Source: Geomobilimonas luticola
GTDB taxonomy: Bacteria; Desulfobacterota; Desulfuromonadia; Geobacterales; Geobacteraceae
Length of the DNA stretch: 64,000 nucleotides
Assembly (NCBI RefSeq): GCF_018476905.1
Contig: NZ_JAHCVK010000005.1
Location: 124,001-188,000, forward strand
Reading direction: 5' to 3'
Part shown: one piece after another, positions 26,223 through 35,050 of the stretch
Layout: each line of letters begins with the position of its first letter
Numbering within the stretch: position 1 is the first letter of the stretch
Translations under genes and position numbers: made by a program
Notes under the pieces: generated by a model
The model's database searches: none
The model's input: only the letters and a program-made list of their open reading frames with translations
Told to the model about the DNA's origin: nothing

Positions 26223-26228
26223 TATAAT
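26223..26228 (+). promoter_or_regulatory. Probable -10 box upstream of the 26276 gene
   Basis: TATAAT is a perfect -10 hexamer, 48 bp before the ATG at 26276. The matching -35 position (26200-26205, TTTATT) is poor. An ACCGG/CCGGT inverted repeat (26206-26210 and 26219-26223) touches the -10 box and could bind a regulator. Confidence 0.4.
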
Positions 26229-26275
26229 AGGCGCCGCTGGCTGTTGAGTGGGTATAACGATCTAAGGAGTCAACA

Positions 26276-26755
26276 ATGAAGAGAAATGTAGTAGCCGGTA
26301 TGCTGGGTTTCGTGTTGCTGGTGGGCGCAGTGGATGGGCATGCTGAAAAATGGGTAAAAAACAACGTTGACGTTCCGAATCAGAACCTGGAAGCAAATTA
26401 TTATGATTCACAGAGTGTCAAGGTTCGGGGAAAAACGATAAGTTGGACTGAAAAATTCGTTTTGACAGACTTTGGCGAAAAAGCTTATTCAAAGCACCTG
26501 ATGCAGTACCCGGCATGCAGTGCAAGTATCGAGAAAAAAGGAACTGTTGCCTATCACAAGATCGATTTCGAGATCAAGGATGGCAAATTCAGAACCGTTG
26601 CCAAACGTAACTACAACAAAAACAATGAACTGATATGCACTGATAAAGAGATGGGTACCGAATTTGACAAGAACTGGTATGAAATCGTCTACAAATCACC
26701 CATGTACGAGAGACACTATATTCTGGTAACCAAATACAAGCTGGGAAATCTTTGA
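26276..26755 (+). CDS. Exported protein, possibly of the surface-adhesin E type
   Basis: The 159-residue protein has a signal peptide cleaved near GHAEK (about residue 24). The mature part begins WVKNNVDVPNQNLEANYYD, and the pattern of Trp, a tyrosine before Asp and a two-cysteine core (Cys at about 81 and 121) resembles the Adhesin_E family, but this is uncertain. AAGGAG (26263-26268) sets the start. It is the only plus-strand gene between two minus-strand operons, has its own terminator, and its DNA is visibly richer in A+T than its neighbours, so it may have been acquired separately. Confidence 0.7.
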   Translation: MKRNVVAGMLGFVLLVGAVDGHAEKWVKNNVDVPNQNLEANYYDSQSVKVRGKTISWTEKFVLTDFGEKAYSKHLMQYPACSASIEKKGTVAYHKIDFEIKDGKFRTVAKRNYNKNNELICTDKEMGTEFDKNWYEIVYKSPMYERHYILVTKYKLGNL

Positions 26756-26820
26756 GGAAAGATGACGGCCAATTGACAGGGAATTGAGCCGCTCGATCTC
26801 CAGAATGAGTGTTGGTGCAA

Positions 26821-26852
26821 TAGCCGGGATGGGATTCCCGGCTAGTGTTTTT
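26821..26852 (+). terminator. Intrinsic terminator of the exported-protein gene
   Basis: TAGCCGGGA (26821-26829) pairs with TCCCGGCTA (26836-26844), followed by GTGTTTTT. It sits against the stop codon of the convergent glycosyltransferase at 26851; on the minus strand it lacks a U-run. Confidence 0.8.
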
Positions 26853-27960
26853 AAGTCGCTTGAAATTCTTCGATCGAATCGACCAGGGAACTCCAGGACA
26901 TGTTTGCGGAGGTGAATTGCAGGATATTTTCCGCAAAATCAATCTGCCTGTTGTTCATAAACCAGACAATCCCGTCGGCAAACGCCTGCGGGTCGTCCGG
27001 GGGAACCAGTCTGCCGGTGTACCCGTCCTGGACGATCTCGTTAAATCCCCCCACGTCAGTGGCGAGAACCGGCTTGCCGAATCCGTAGGCAGTGGCTATG
27101 ATGCCGGAAGTGACCGCCTGCTTGTAGGGGAGGACAACCAGGTCGGCCGATGAAAAGTGCCGGCTCATTTCCCTATCGGGGATGTAGCGGTCAATAATGT
27201 TCACTTTTTCAGTAATGCCAAGGTCGCTGGCAAGCTTGAGAAATTCAGCCTTGCCGTTCCAGAACTCTCCGGCTATGGTGAGCGAGATGTCGTAGTCCTT
27301 CAGGATTCCGACCGCCTTGATCAGGGTGTCGAGCCCCTTGTACGGTCTGACGAATCCGAAAAACAGAAGATGGAGTTTTCCCGGGCCGCTTTTGTGGGGC
27401 GGCCTCGTCTCGTACGCGAACAGAGGAAGAAGATGCTTTTTCACCGCAGCCCTGGGATTGATTCCCCGGGCTGTATTTTTTTCCTGTTCGGAATGGACAA
27501 GAATGGAGTCAACTTTTCTGAGGATGTATTTCGTTGCCCATTTTTTCAAGGCATTGTCTTCGTGTTCAAAGATGTTGATGCAGAGAAAAAGAACCTTGAT
27601 CCCTTTCTTCTTCAACGATGAGAGGAGATAGGCATACATTGGTGTCCAGTAAGTCACCCACCAGGGGAGTATGACCAGGTCGGGACCGAACGCGGCGATC
27701 TTTGCGGATGTTGCAACCCAGGACCGTATGCTTACGGAATCGATATCGTAGGCCAGGTGTCTGAATTCACGACGCATGCGCGCCACGTCGCAGGTCGGGT
27801 CCACCTGGCTCTTCCTGCCGTACAGCAGTTCAGGGTACTGCCTCTTGTAGCTCAAGAGCAGAAGGTCGTGCCGTTTCTCAAGTTCCCGGGCGAGGGAATG
27901 GCAGTATTTGGCTATTCCTCCCCTGAATGGAGGAACCGGCGCGATCAGGCAGATTTTCAT
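26851..27960 (-). CDS. Glycosyltransferase family 4 protein (last gene of the polysaccharide cluster)
   Basis: This 369-residue GT-B enzyme has the N-terminal PVPPFRGGIAKYCHSLARELE segment for acceptor binding. The C-terminal nucleotide-sugar domain holds FFGFVRPYKGLDTLI, LVVLPYKQAVTSGIIATAYGFGKPVLATDVGG (read in parts) and GRLVPPDDP. The usual EX7E motif is replaced by a T-S-G-I type stretch, as in some GT4 subfamilies. Its ATG overlaps the preceding gene's stop (ATGA). Confidence 0.88.
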   Translation of the reverse strand: MKICLIAPVPPFRGGIAKYCHSLARELEKRHDLLLLSYKRQYPELLYGRKSQVDPTCDVARMRREFRHLAYDIDSVSIRSWVATSAKIAAFGPDLVILPWWVTYWTPMYAYLLSSLKKKGIKVLFLCINIFEHEDNALKKWATKYILRKVDSILVHSEQEKNTARGINPRAAVKKHLLPLFAYETRPPHKSGPGKLHLLFFGFVRPYKGLDTLIKAVGILKDYDISLTIAGEFWNGKAEFLKLASDLGITEKVNIIDRYIPDREMSRHFSSADLVVLPYKQAVTSGIIATAYGFGKPVLATDVGGFNEIVQDGYTGRLVPPDDPQAFADGIVWFMNNRQIDFAENILQFTSANMSWSSLVDSIEEFQAT

Positions 27961-28910
27961 GGTTTCCCACCGGTCATGATCTCGATACGGCTCCTGCAGA
28001 GCTTTCGAAAATTCTCCCGATTCAGCAGTTTCAGGTCGTTGCGGTGAAATCCCCGATTCAGGACCAGAGAGCGGATCAGGGTACAGGCAGATGCCGCGGC
28101 AGCCAGGGCAAGGCGGCTATTGCCGAACAGGCCCGGCAGACGGGCCGCGCAGAGAATGGAGCACGAGGTATAGACCCTGGTCAGCGGTGCCCAGCCGAAA
28201 TGCCGGCGGGTGACGCCAAGGGATTCCTCACTGTTCCTGATGAGTGTGTCGCTGCTGATGGTCTTGGATGTTTCGTGCAGACGGTAGGTTGCAAGCATCC
28301 GGGGGATATGGTGGCAGGAGAAGCGTCTGCCAATCCTGATCCAGAGGTCGTAATCCATGGCAAAGTGAAGCGTCACGTCCAGCCCCCCGACCGCAGTGAA
28401 AGCCTGCCGCCGGAAAAAGGCCGCGGGCTGGCAGACGATGTTGGCGGAGGCCAGTCGGTCAAGGTCGAACTCTTCGGTCCGGTACCTGCCGATGACGGCG
28501 CCTGCCGTGTCACAGTAATGGGCGTCACCATACAGAAGGCCGGTATCGGCATGAACGCGAAAAGCCCCGGCTACCGTCTCAAGCGTTCCGGGAAGGTAGG
28601 TGTCGTCGGAATTCAGCCAGGCGAAGATGTCCCCCTGCGCCAGGCGAAAGCCCTTCATGAGGGCATCGGTTTGCCCGTTGTCCCGTTCGCTTATCCACCG
28701 GTACGTAATCCCCCGGCACGCAATCGGCCATTCCCTGTTCCGCAGCAACGTATCATAGTGTTTGATGATAGCGAGGGAGTCGTCGCTGGAGCCGCCATCG
28801 ATTATGAGGTAATCGATGGAGAAGTCCCCCTCCTGGCGGATGACGCTCTCGATCGTCTCGGCCAGGAATTGACCTTGGTTGTAGGAGGGGGTGATAACGG
28901 AAATTATCAT
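27957..28910 (-). CDS. Glycosyltransferase family 2 protein
   Basis: The 317-residue GT-A enzyme starts at once with ISVITPSYNQGQFLAETIESV, and has IDGGSSDDS and the metal-binding DXD-like WLNSDDTY, with DYDLWIRIG later. This layout matches GT2 enzymes of the WcaA type that extend polysaccharides. It is coupled to both neighbours by 4-nt overlaps. The donor sugar is not predictable. Confidence 0.9.
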   Translation of the reverse strand: MIISVITPSYNQGQFLAETIESVIRQEGDFSIDYLIIDGGSSDDSLAIIKHYDTLLRNREWPIACRGITYRWISERDNGQTDALMKGFRLAQGDIFAWLNSDDTYLPGTLETVAGAFRVHADTGLLYGDAHYCDTAGAVIGRYRTEEFDLDRLASANIVCQPAAFFRRQAFTAVGGLDVTLHFAMDYDLWIRIGRRFSCHHIPRMLATYRLHETSKTISSDTLIRNSEESLGVTRRHFGWAPLTRVYTSCSILCAARLPGLFGNSRLALAAAASACTLIRSLVLNRGFHRNDLKLLNRENFRKLCRSRIEIMTGGKP

Positions 28911-30058
28911 CGCAAGGTTTTCTCATACACACGTATGGTTTGCCGGGCCATGGTATCCCTGTCGAACTGTTGTACCCTAGCAAAGCCCCTGGTTTTCAAC
29001 TTCTGTTGCAACGCCCCATCGTTCCAGAGTTGGCGGAGCGTTTCAACCAGATCTTCGACGGAAAGCGGATCGAATGTCACGGCCGCATTACCGGCGACTT
29101 CCGGGATAGAGGTGGCGGCAGAGCAGGCAATGGGGCATCCGCAGGCCATCGCTTCAAGCAAGGGAATGCCGAACCCTTCCGACAGTGATGGAAACACCAT
29201 CAATCGTGCCAGATTGTAGAGACAGGGGAGCTCCTCATGGGGAAGATAGCCGAGTACGGTGACGTCGTCACGCAACCCGAGCCGCCCGATCTCCCGAAGA
29301 ACATCGTCGTTCGCCTGCTTGGCTATACCGCTGAGCACCAGGTGACCGTCAAAACCGTAACTCTCCTTCATGATCTTGAGGGCCGCCAGGAGCCGCTTGT
29401 GATTCTTGTGGGGCCAGGTTGCTGCCGGATAGTACATGAAAGGCTTATGCAGGCCGAGTCTGGATCTTGCCGATGCAAGCACGTCCGGATCGTCCGTACG
29501 GCGGAATTGGGGATTGTAACCGGTATAGACGACATCGATTTTGTCCGGTTCGATCCCGTATCGCTCGACGAGGCACGTTTTGACATACCCTGAAATCGCA
29601 ATGATCCTGGTGGCCTTTTCAGCGGAAGGTCTCCAGAGTTTCTTTCGCGCATTCAAGGCATAGGAAGAGAAATACTCAGGAAAGAACTCGTGCTGCATGT
29701 CGTGGAACGTCAGCACCGAGGGTATGCGGTGGTGCAGTGGCTGGAGAATGGAGAACGGGTGGTGGACAATGTCCGCATTTAGCCGATTCATGAACGGTTG
29801 CAGAATGTCAAGGGAGGTTGTGTGCCTGATGGCTGCGCGCAGGTACCAGAGCAGGGAGGGTTTGGTATAGCGGCACGCCAGCAACCGGAAACGGGGTGGT
29901 GACAGCTGGAGCGAATCGAGATGGTGTTCGTTGCATATCAGGCCATAGTCATTGCCGGTATCGGCACCCTGCAATGCATGCACAAGGGTGCGGAAATAGG
30001 TTTCCACCCCCCCCATCCCGCCCGGGCTATATGCGATCGCGTTCAGAACTATGTTCAT
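28907..30058 (-). CDS. Glycosyltransferase family 4 protein
   Basis: The 383-residue protein is a typical GT4 mannosyltransferase-like enzyme. The N-terminal PGGMGGVETYFRTLV, FHDMQHEFFPEYF and IAISGYVK segments are followed by the donor domain with PAATWPHKNHKRLL and the EX7E motif in FPSLSEGFGIPLLEAMACG. The ATG has GGAGC 12 nt upstream. It belongs to the minus-strand cluster and overlaps the next gene by 4 nt. Confidence 0.92.
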   Translation of the reverse strand: MNIVLNAIAYSPGGMGGVETYFRTLVHALQGADTGNDYGLICNEHHLDSLQLSPPRFRLLACRYTKPSLLWYLRAAIRHTTSLDILQPFMNRLNADIVHHPFSILQPLHHRIPSVLTFHDMQHEFFPEYFSSYALNARKKLWRPSAEKATRIIAISGYVKTCLVERYGIEPDKIDVVYTGYNPQFRRTDDPDVLASARSRLGLHKPFMYYPAATWPHKNHKRLLAALKIMKESYGFDGHLVLSGIAKQANDDVLREIGRLGLRDDVTVLGYLPHEELPCLYNLARLMVFPSLSEGFGIPLLEAMACGCPIACSAATSIPEVAGNAAVTFDPLSVEDLVETLRQLWNDGALQQKLKTRGFARVQQFDRDTMARQTIRVYEKTLR

Positions 30059-30104
30059 CTATGATGACCAGCTCCTTTTAAGCTGTGGCGAGCAGGCGTG
30101 TCCA

Positions 30105-31187
30105 TCATCTGTGCCGTACACGCCCGTTAGCAAAATGGGTGAGCAGGCGCACAATAACATACCAACAATACATACGTACCCTGAGAAAAGCAAAACTGGT
30201 ACGGAAACCGGTGTCACCACCCAAGCGTGCGTACAACGCTCTGGTGTGCGACGCTTCATTCCCGTGATTCGACATGGCACGATAAAAAGTGCCAACCAGG
30301 GATTTTTTTTGTGCAAACTCGAACCTGGCCGTACTGTAGGCATACGTAATGATGTGAATCCTGGCGATCTTCAGGAGGTTTCGAGAATACGTTGCCATGA
30401 GCGTTGGATGATGCAAAACATCACTGCATCGTTTCAGCAGTTCCTGTCCCGCGACCCGGTAGTTTTCCAGATCCTGATTGCTTTCACTGGCAGAATCACC
30501 ATGACGGCGGAACACATAACAGGGAACATCCATATAAACGATCGTATCCAGCAACGCACACCTCACGAGAAAAAGGTACTCGCAATGGAACCCTATGGCC
30601 GAAGAACACATCTCTTCGACACCACCCACCATCTTTCTGAGGGTGGCGGTATGGAACAGACCGCATGTCGAGGTGATCTTCGGGCGCCGGTCCGAATACC
30701 AGTCCAGAAAACCCCGCCCCGTAAAGTTTAGCGTAGCAACGTTATTAATCCTGCGGGGTTGGAACCGTTCAGACGGTTTCAACATCCTAAACGAGGAAAA
30801 GAGTGCGGGGGGAAAGCCGGATTTTACCAGACAATCATGTGCCGTTTGCAGGAAGTCGGGTTCATACAGATCGTCGTCAAACAGCCAGGTAAAGTAGTTC
30901 CCGGTCGCCCTGTCAAGCAGGGCATTCATGTTGCCGACTTCCCGCAGGTTGCGGGGATTATTGATGATGCGGATACGCGAATCGGTTATGCCGAGCATTT
31001 CACAGGTCAGCACCTCGGCGGTATAATCATTCCCTACAATAACCTCGAAGTCGGTGAATGTTTGGGCAAGGACTGACGCCAGGGCTTCTTGCAACATGCC
31101 ATGGCGATTATAGGTCGGGATGCCTATAGTGAAAAAGGGTTGTGACACTGAACCGTTACCTGAACCCAACGGGGTGAACCCGGTCAT
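30105..31187 (-). CDS. Glycosyltransferase family 2 protein
   Basis: The 360-residue GT2 enzyme has FFTIGIPTYNRHGMLQEALAS near the N terminus, VGNDYT in place of the usual VDDGS, and the DXD-like WLFDDDLYEPDF. HCEYLFLVRCALL later resembles the acceptor-side motif. The ATG at 31187 is preferred; a TTG at 31214 that overlaps the aminotransferase stop is also possible, and neither has a good ribosome-binding site. The VGND variant in the nucleotide-binding loop is unusual. Confidence 0.85.
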   Translation of the reverse strand: MTGFTPLGSGNGSVSQPFFTIGIPTYNRHGMLQEALASVLAQTFTDFEVIVGNDYTAEVLTCEMLGITDSRIRIINNPRNLREVGNMNALLDRATGNYFTWLFDDDLYEPDFLQTAHDCLVKSGFPPALFSSFRMLKPSERFQPRRINNVATLNFTGRGFLDWYSDRRPKITSTCGLFHTATLRKMVGGVEEMCSSAIGFHCEYLFLVRCALLDTIVYMDVPCYVFRRHGDSASESNQDLENYRVAGQELLKRCSDVLHHPTLMATYSRNLLKIARIHIITYAYSTARFEFAQKKSLVGTFYRAMSNHGNEASHTRALYARLGGDTGFRTSFAFLRVRMYCWYVIVRLLTHFANGRVRHR

Positions 31188-31207
31188 GTGCGAGACCGCT
31201 GGCCATG

Positions 31208-32353
31208 TTACCAACCTGACCGTATAACATCGCAGATTTTGTCAACCTGCTCGATGCTGATTCTGGGGTGCAACGGCAATACAAGATATTTTTCCTCGAT
31301 CGCGTCCATATTCGGGAGGTTGTTCCGTCTGCCGCCAAACACGGTATATCGGTCATTCCGATAGTGGACCTGATTGGATTCAATATGGTGCGCTCTCAAT
31401 TTGGCCTGCAACCCCGGCCTGTCTTCAGCAATGACAGTAAATATCCAGGCGGCATGCTCCCTGTCGGTATAACCGTCCCCGACGATTTGCAGGCCAGGAG
31501 TTCCCTGTAATTGTTCAGAATATCTTCTGAACAGCTTTTGGCGCAGTGCCAGGACGCCGTCAAACTCTGCCAGAGCCGACAGGCCCATGGCCGCGGCAAT
31601 GTCGTTCATTTGGTATTTGTACCCTATTTCCGTAATGTCATTGTCCCAATTTCCCATCTGCTTGGCAACCCGATCAATGCCGAACCAGCGAATACGCCGG
31701 GCCTTTTCCGCCAGGCTGCCGTCTTTCAGAACAAGCATTCCCCCGTCACCGGTGGTTAATTGTTTAATGGCCTGGAAAGAGAACATGGAAAACTCGGAGA
31801 TTGAGCCGACCGGTTTGCCATTGTAGGTACCCCCCAGGGCGTGGGCGGCATCCTCAATAATCGGTATGCCCCGTTCGGCCGCAATAGCCGAAAGTTCGTT
31901 CAAGTCGCAGGGCAACCCGCCGTAGTGTACGCAGACAATCGCTTTTGTCCGGTCGGAAATCAGCTGTTTTACATGGGATGGGTCAATGTTTAATGTGCCT
32001 GGCTGGACGTCGGCGAATTTAATTTCCGCTTTTTGGTACAAAAGAGGAATATTGGTCGCGGCACAGGTAAAAACGGGCGTTATCACTTCGTCACCCGCTT
32101 CGATTCCGGCGAGAATGTATGATAAATGCAAGGCGTCGGTACCGGAACCAACGGCGATTGCCGTTCTTCCCTCACCAAATCTTGCGCCGAATTTCTGTTC
32201 AAATTCGTCCACTTTTGGACCCTGGCCGATCCATCTCGTTGTCAGTGTCTGCTGGACAAGGCTAACGGCAGACTCCGGGACGTGCGGATGGAACAGGACT
32301 ATGTTGTCGTCACCCACATCCATCAGTGACATGTCTCTCACGCTGTTTTTCAT
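31208..32353 (-). CDS. DegT/DnrJ/EryC1/StrS-family PLP aminotransferase
   Basis: This 381-residue enzyme would transfer an amino group from Glu or Gln onto a keto-sugar nucleotide. The PLP lysine is K197 in FSFQAIKQLTTGDGG, preceded by the cofactor-binding aspartate D168 in IIEDAAHALGG; GSGTDALHL near residue 70 binds phosphate. The ATG at 32353 (MKNSVRD) has GAGAG upstream; the frame reaches back to 32407. No 4,6-dehydratase or epimerase for making the keto-sugar lies in the window, so its substrate must come from elsewhere. Confidence 0.93.
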   Translation of the reverse strand: MKNSVRDMSLMDVGDDNIVLFHPHVPESAVSLVQQTLTTRWIGQGPKVDEFEQKFGARFGEGRTAIAVGSGTDALHLSYILAGIEAGDEVITPVFTCAATNIPLLYQKAEIKFADVQPGTLNIDPSHVKQLISDRTKAIVCVHYGGLPCDLNELSAIAAERGIPIIEDAAHALGGTYNGKPVGSISEFSMFSFQAIKQLTTGDGGMLVLKDGSLAEKARRIRWFGIDRVAKQMGNWDNDITEIGYKYQMNDIAAAMGLSALAEFDGVLALRQKLFRRYSEQLQGTPGLQIVGDGYTDREHAAWIFTVIAEDRPGLQAKLRAHHIESNQVHYRNDRYTVFGGRRNNLPNMDAIEEKYLVLPLHPRISIEQVDKICDVIRSGW

Positions 32354-32438
32354 GGAGCTCTCTTTCGCGGCGATAATATTTACCCTGCCCGGTCCGTTCA
32401 CCGGCACGGCGGGCTATGCTGCCCTGTTGTTCCCTGTT

Positions 32439-33848
32439 TTAATACACCAATTTCATGCCCCGTTTAATCTCGTTGAATAGTTCGATCCCCTTGGTGCCGA
32501 GTCTATCAACGACACATTCGTAATATCTCTCCATGGATAACGCTTGGGAGGTGCTTTCAGGAAAGTCGATAGTGAGAAATATCCTCATCCATCGCTCATC
32601 GATATGATACTTAACAAAAAACGTGGCAAGTTTACATAAGTTTCTCAACTTCTTCGTCACGTCGTCGCTAAAGGCAATACCCGGTATGCCGGTATTGGTA
32701 TCGCCGCTGGCCAGCGCACTCAATGCCAGGTTATGGTCGCGGCAGTACTTTTCCATCATGGTGCCGGGATATATCTGCAAGGGGTAGACCGAGCAAATGC
32801 TTCCCGGGCCGATGCGCTGCAAGCCTTTTACCGTTTCCAGTGCATCCTCTACCGGATCTTCGACGGGCAGCCCGACAATTGCCTGCAGATTGACGGCAAA
32901 CCCGTATGTTACCAGCCGGTCGTATGCTCTCTTCATGTTCTCTTCATTGTCCCAGGCACGGTTGAGCAGTTTGAGCGACTCAGGTCTGATGGCCTGTATG
33001 CCGATGCCGATGCAATTGACTATTCTTTTCAGGGTAGCCAGTACGTTGTCAGAAACCTTCAAGGTAAGGGTCGATGTGGACGAGACGTACATCGGAACGC
33101 CGATCTCTCTCTCCCAGGTGTCAACAAACTCCGGGAGCCATGTTTCGATATCGGGCCCACTGAAGATGTCATCATCCACCCACTCGATTTCCTCAGTTTT
33201 GCCCAACGCAAGAATCTGCTTTGCCTCTGCGATGATTGCCGGAATTGGCCTTCGGGAAAGGTAGTAGCGCCGGTGAGCTTCTTTACCGTAAATGTCTCGC
33301 AGGTGGTCCGCCGATGAGCTGCAGTAGGCACAGTTCCAAGGACAGCCCAGCATGGACAGCATGAATTTCCGGTAACGTGACGCTATTCTCGGGATGTCCC
33401 GGTAATACTCGATTCTTGCGGGAACGGGCATATCGGCGGGATCGGTAAGGGGAGTCCTGATCAATCCTTTTTCGCCGGAGAGAATTTTTTCTATGGAGCC
33501 CCGCACCGGCCCGACAACCACAACATCGATCTCCTCCCGGTCAATTATTGCCGGATCCGAGCAGGCATGGTGGCCGCCAAAAACCGAAATCACACCAGGT
33601 ATATGCTGTCTGATCTCCCGAAGCATGTTCATCGCCGCAGGAAAATATCTTGTCAACGGTGAGAAAAAGATATAGTCGGGCATCCAGGCGACGATCTCGT
33701 CGGTAATGGCGTCTTTCTCCGCATCGAAATATCTGATCTCCTGATCGAACTGCAACAGTTCCCCGCCAACGAACAGCAATCCGTAATTTTCTTCGGTTCC
33801 AAAACAGACGAGTGCTATTTTATGGTGTGGCCTCGTGCTAACCGGCAT
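32439..33848 (-). CDS. B12-binding-domain radical SAM protein
   Basis: The 469-residue enzyme has an N-terminal Rossmann-like cobalamin-binding region (about 10-130, with FFSPLTRY and ISVFGGHHACSDP) and a radical SAM barrel whose cluster cysteines are C169, C173 and C176 in CPWNCAYC. EEIEWVDDDIF and the GIGIQAIRPESL strand fit the barrel. The second ATG (33848), 8 nt after AAGGAAT, is the likely start. The family includes methylases and C-C bond-forming enzymes. Its product is not predictable; the context suggests glycan or lipid modification. Confidence 0.88.
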   Translation of the reverse strand: MPVSTRPHHKIALVCFGTEENYGLLFVGGELLQFDQEIRYFDAEKDAITDEIVAWMPDYIFFSPLTRYFPAAMNMLREIRQHIPGVISVFGGHHACSDPAIIDREEIDVVVVGPVRGSIEKILSGEKGLIRTPLTDPADMPVPARIEYYRDIPRIASRYRKFMLSMLGCPWNCAYCSSSADHLRDIYGKEAHRRYYLSRRPIPAIIAEAKQILALGKTEEIEWVDDDIFSGPDIETWLPEFVDTWEREIGVPMYVSSTSTLTLKVSDNVLATLKRIVNCIGIGIQAIRPESLKLLNRAWDNEENMKRAYDRLVTYGFAVNLQAIVGLPVEDPVEDALETVKGLQRIGPGSICSVYPLQIYPGTMMEKYCRDHNLALSALASGDTNTGIPGIAFSDDVTKKLRNLCKLATFFVKYHIDERWMRIFLTIDFPESTSQALSMERYYECVVDRLGTKGIELFNEIKRGMKLVY

Positions 33849-33873
33849 GGTCATATTCCTTGGATAAGAGTAG

Positions 33874-35010
33874 TCACTTTTTCCCGAAGAGGGAGCGTTT
33901 CGCAACTGCACCGATACGGTCCATTTGATCAATCACCGTTTTCAGCACTGCTTTTTGTCTGTCACCGATCATGGAAGAGAAGCACGCTTGAGACATAGTG
34001 TTGATTCGTTGGCAGAGATGTTTGTGTCTGATCTCATGGCGAAGGTCCAGCAGTGAAATATCGTCCCCGTCAATCGTATCCAATATCTGCCGTCCCATTT
34101 CCGGAACGCAGTAAGTCAGAAAAACGTGTGCACCGTTTTTCATGCAGCGTTTGCACATCCGGTGATTCTGCCTGAGTTTCTGTATGGTGTCCAGCGGCAG
34201 GGCAAGATAGTTTCCCAAGGAGAACTCCCTTGCGTCAAAAATCCCGCAGCACAAGAGCACATTTCCCTGGAAATCCAGACTGACCTGTCTGTCCCTAAGC
34301 CGGCACGGCTGGTTCTGGTAGTTTCGTGCGGCCGCCAGCGTGTTTTTCAAGGGGAATGCCAATGAATCGATTACCGTGTGATCCTCTTCAGTCAAAGGGA
34401 AGTCCTGGATATCCCCATCCGCGTATGCAAGCACTTTCTCAAGAGGAAACATGAGCGCCCACACCGGATCGAAGCCAAAGCCGAGTCTATCGGCAAAATC
34501 CCGCATCATGGGTTCCTCTTTCAGGTTGTGCCGGTAGCGGTGATAGGTAACGAAAATGCGTGTAGCGGCGCCGTTTCTTTTTTTTGCCTCTGCCAGCGTG
34601 ACCATATTGTTTTTGACCCGTGCGATATTCCCGCCCCGATGGGTAGTGCCGTAAACGTCCTGGGTAAATCCGGAAACCGAAATCTTGAAGCTGGCAGGGC
34701 CTGCCGCCATGATGGCGTCTGCATCGGGAAGTATGTTGAGGTTGGAGCTGAGATGGCACGGAATGCCTGCTCCCTGCACAATATGTATCAGTTCTGGGAG
34801 CCGTGGATGCAGCAGCGGCTCAGTCCAGTTGAACAAGTTGATGCCGGTTACCCGGCATTCGGACGTTGCCTTCCGGACGATCGATGCAAGCAATTCAGGT
34901 TCCATGAAGCCGTGGGGCAGCCGGTATGTCTCGATGTTACCCTGGGGACAGCAGGGACAATGCAGATTGCAGGCACCGCTTATATCAATGTCGAAAATGA
35001 AGGTATGCAT
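33874..35010 (-). CDS. Radical SAM protein with C-terminal SPASM-like cysteines
   Basis: The first strand runs straight into the cluster motif CNLHCPCC (C14, C18, C21 from the chosen ATG). NWTEPLLHPRL is the equivalent of the GGEP strand, with N-W-T-E replacing G-G-E. C-terminal cysteines in LLCCGIF and CKRCMKNG fit a SPASM or twitch auxiliary Fe-S site. The ATG at 35010 behind GAGG is chosen; GTG at 35064 or ATG at 35130 would overlap the upstream gene, and the true start is uncertain. It is one of three consecutive SPASM-like genes. Confidence 0.82.
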   Translation of the reverse strand: MHTFIFDIDISGACNLHCPCCPQGNIETYRLPHGFMEPELLASIVRKATSECRVTGINLFNWTEPLLHPRLPELIHIVQGAGIPCHLSSNLNILPDADAIMAAGPASFKISVSGFTQDVYGTTHRGGNIARVKNNMVTLAEAKKRNGAATRIFVTYHRYRHNLKEEPMMRDFADRLGFGFDPVWALMFPLEKVLAYADGDIQDFPLTEEDHTVIDSLAFPLKNTLAAARNYQNQPCRLRDRQVSLDFQGNVLLCCGIFDAREFSLGNYLALPLDTIQKLRQNHRMCKRCMKNGAHVFLTYCVPEMGRQILDTIDGDDISLLDLRHEIRHKHLCQRINTMSQACFSSMIGDRQKAVLKTVIDQMDRIGAVAKRSLFGKK

Positions 35011-35050
35011 TTTCCTCAAGTAAGTATTCGCCTCCAGGTCACTTGAACAA

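Noticed and set aside
27927-29219. Plus-strand 430-codon frame within the glycosyltransferase region
   Set aside because: It runs antisense across two recognisable glycosyltransferases and has no start signal.
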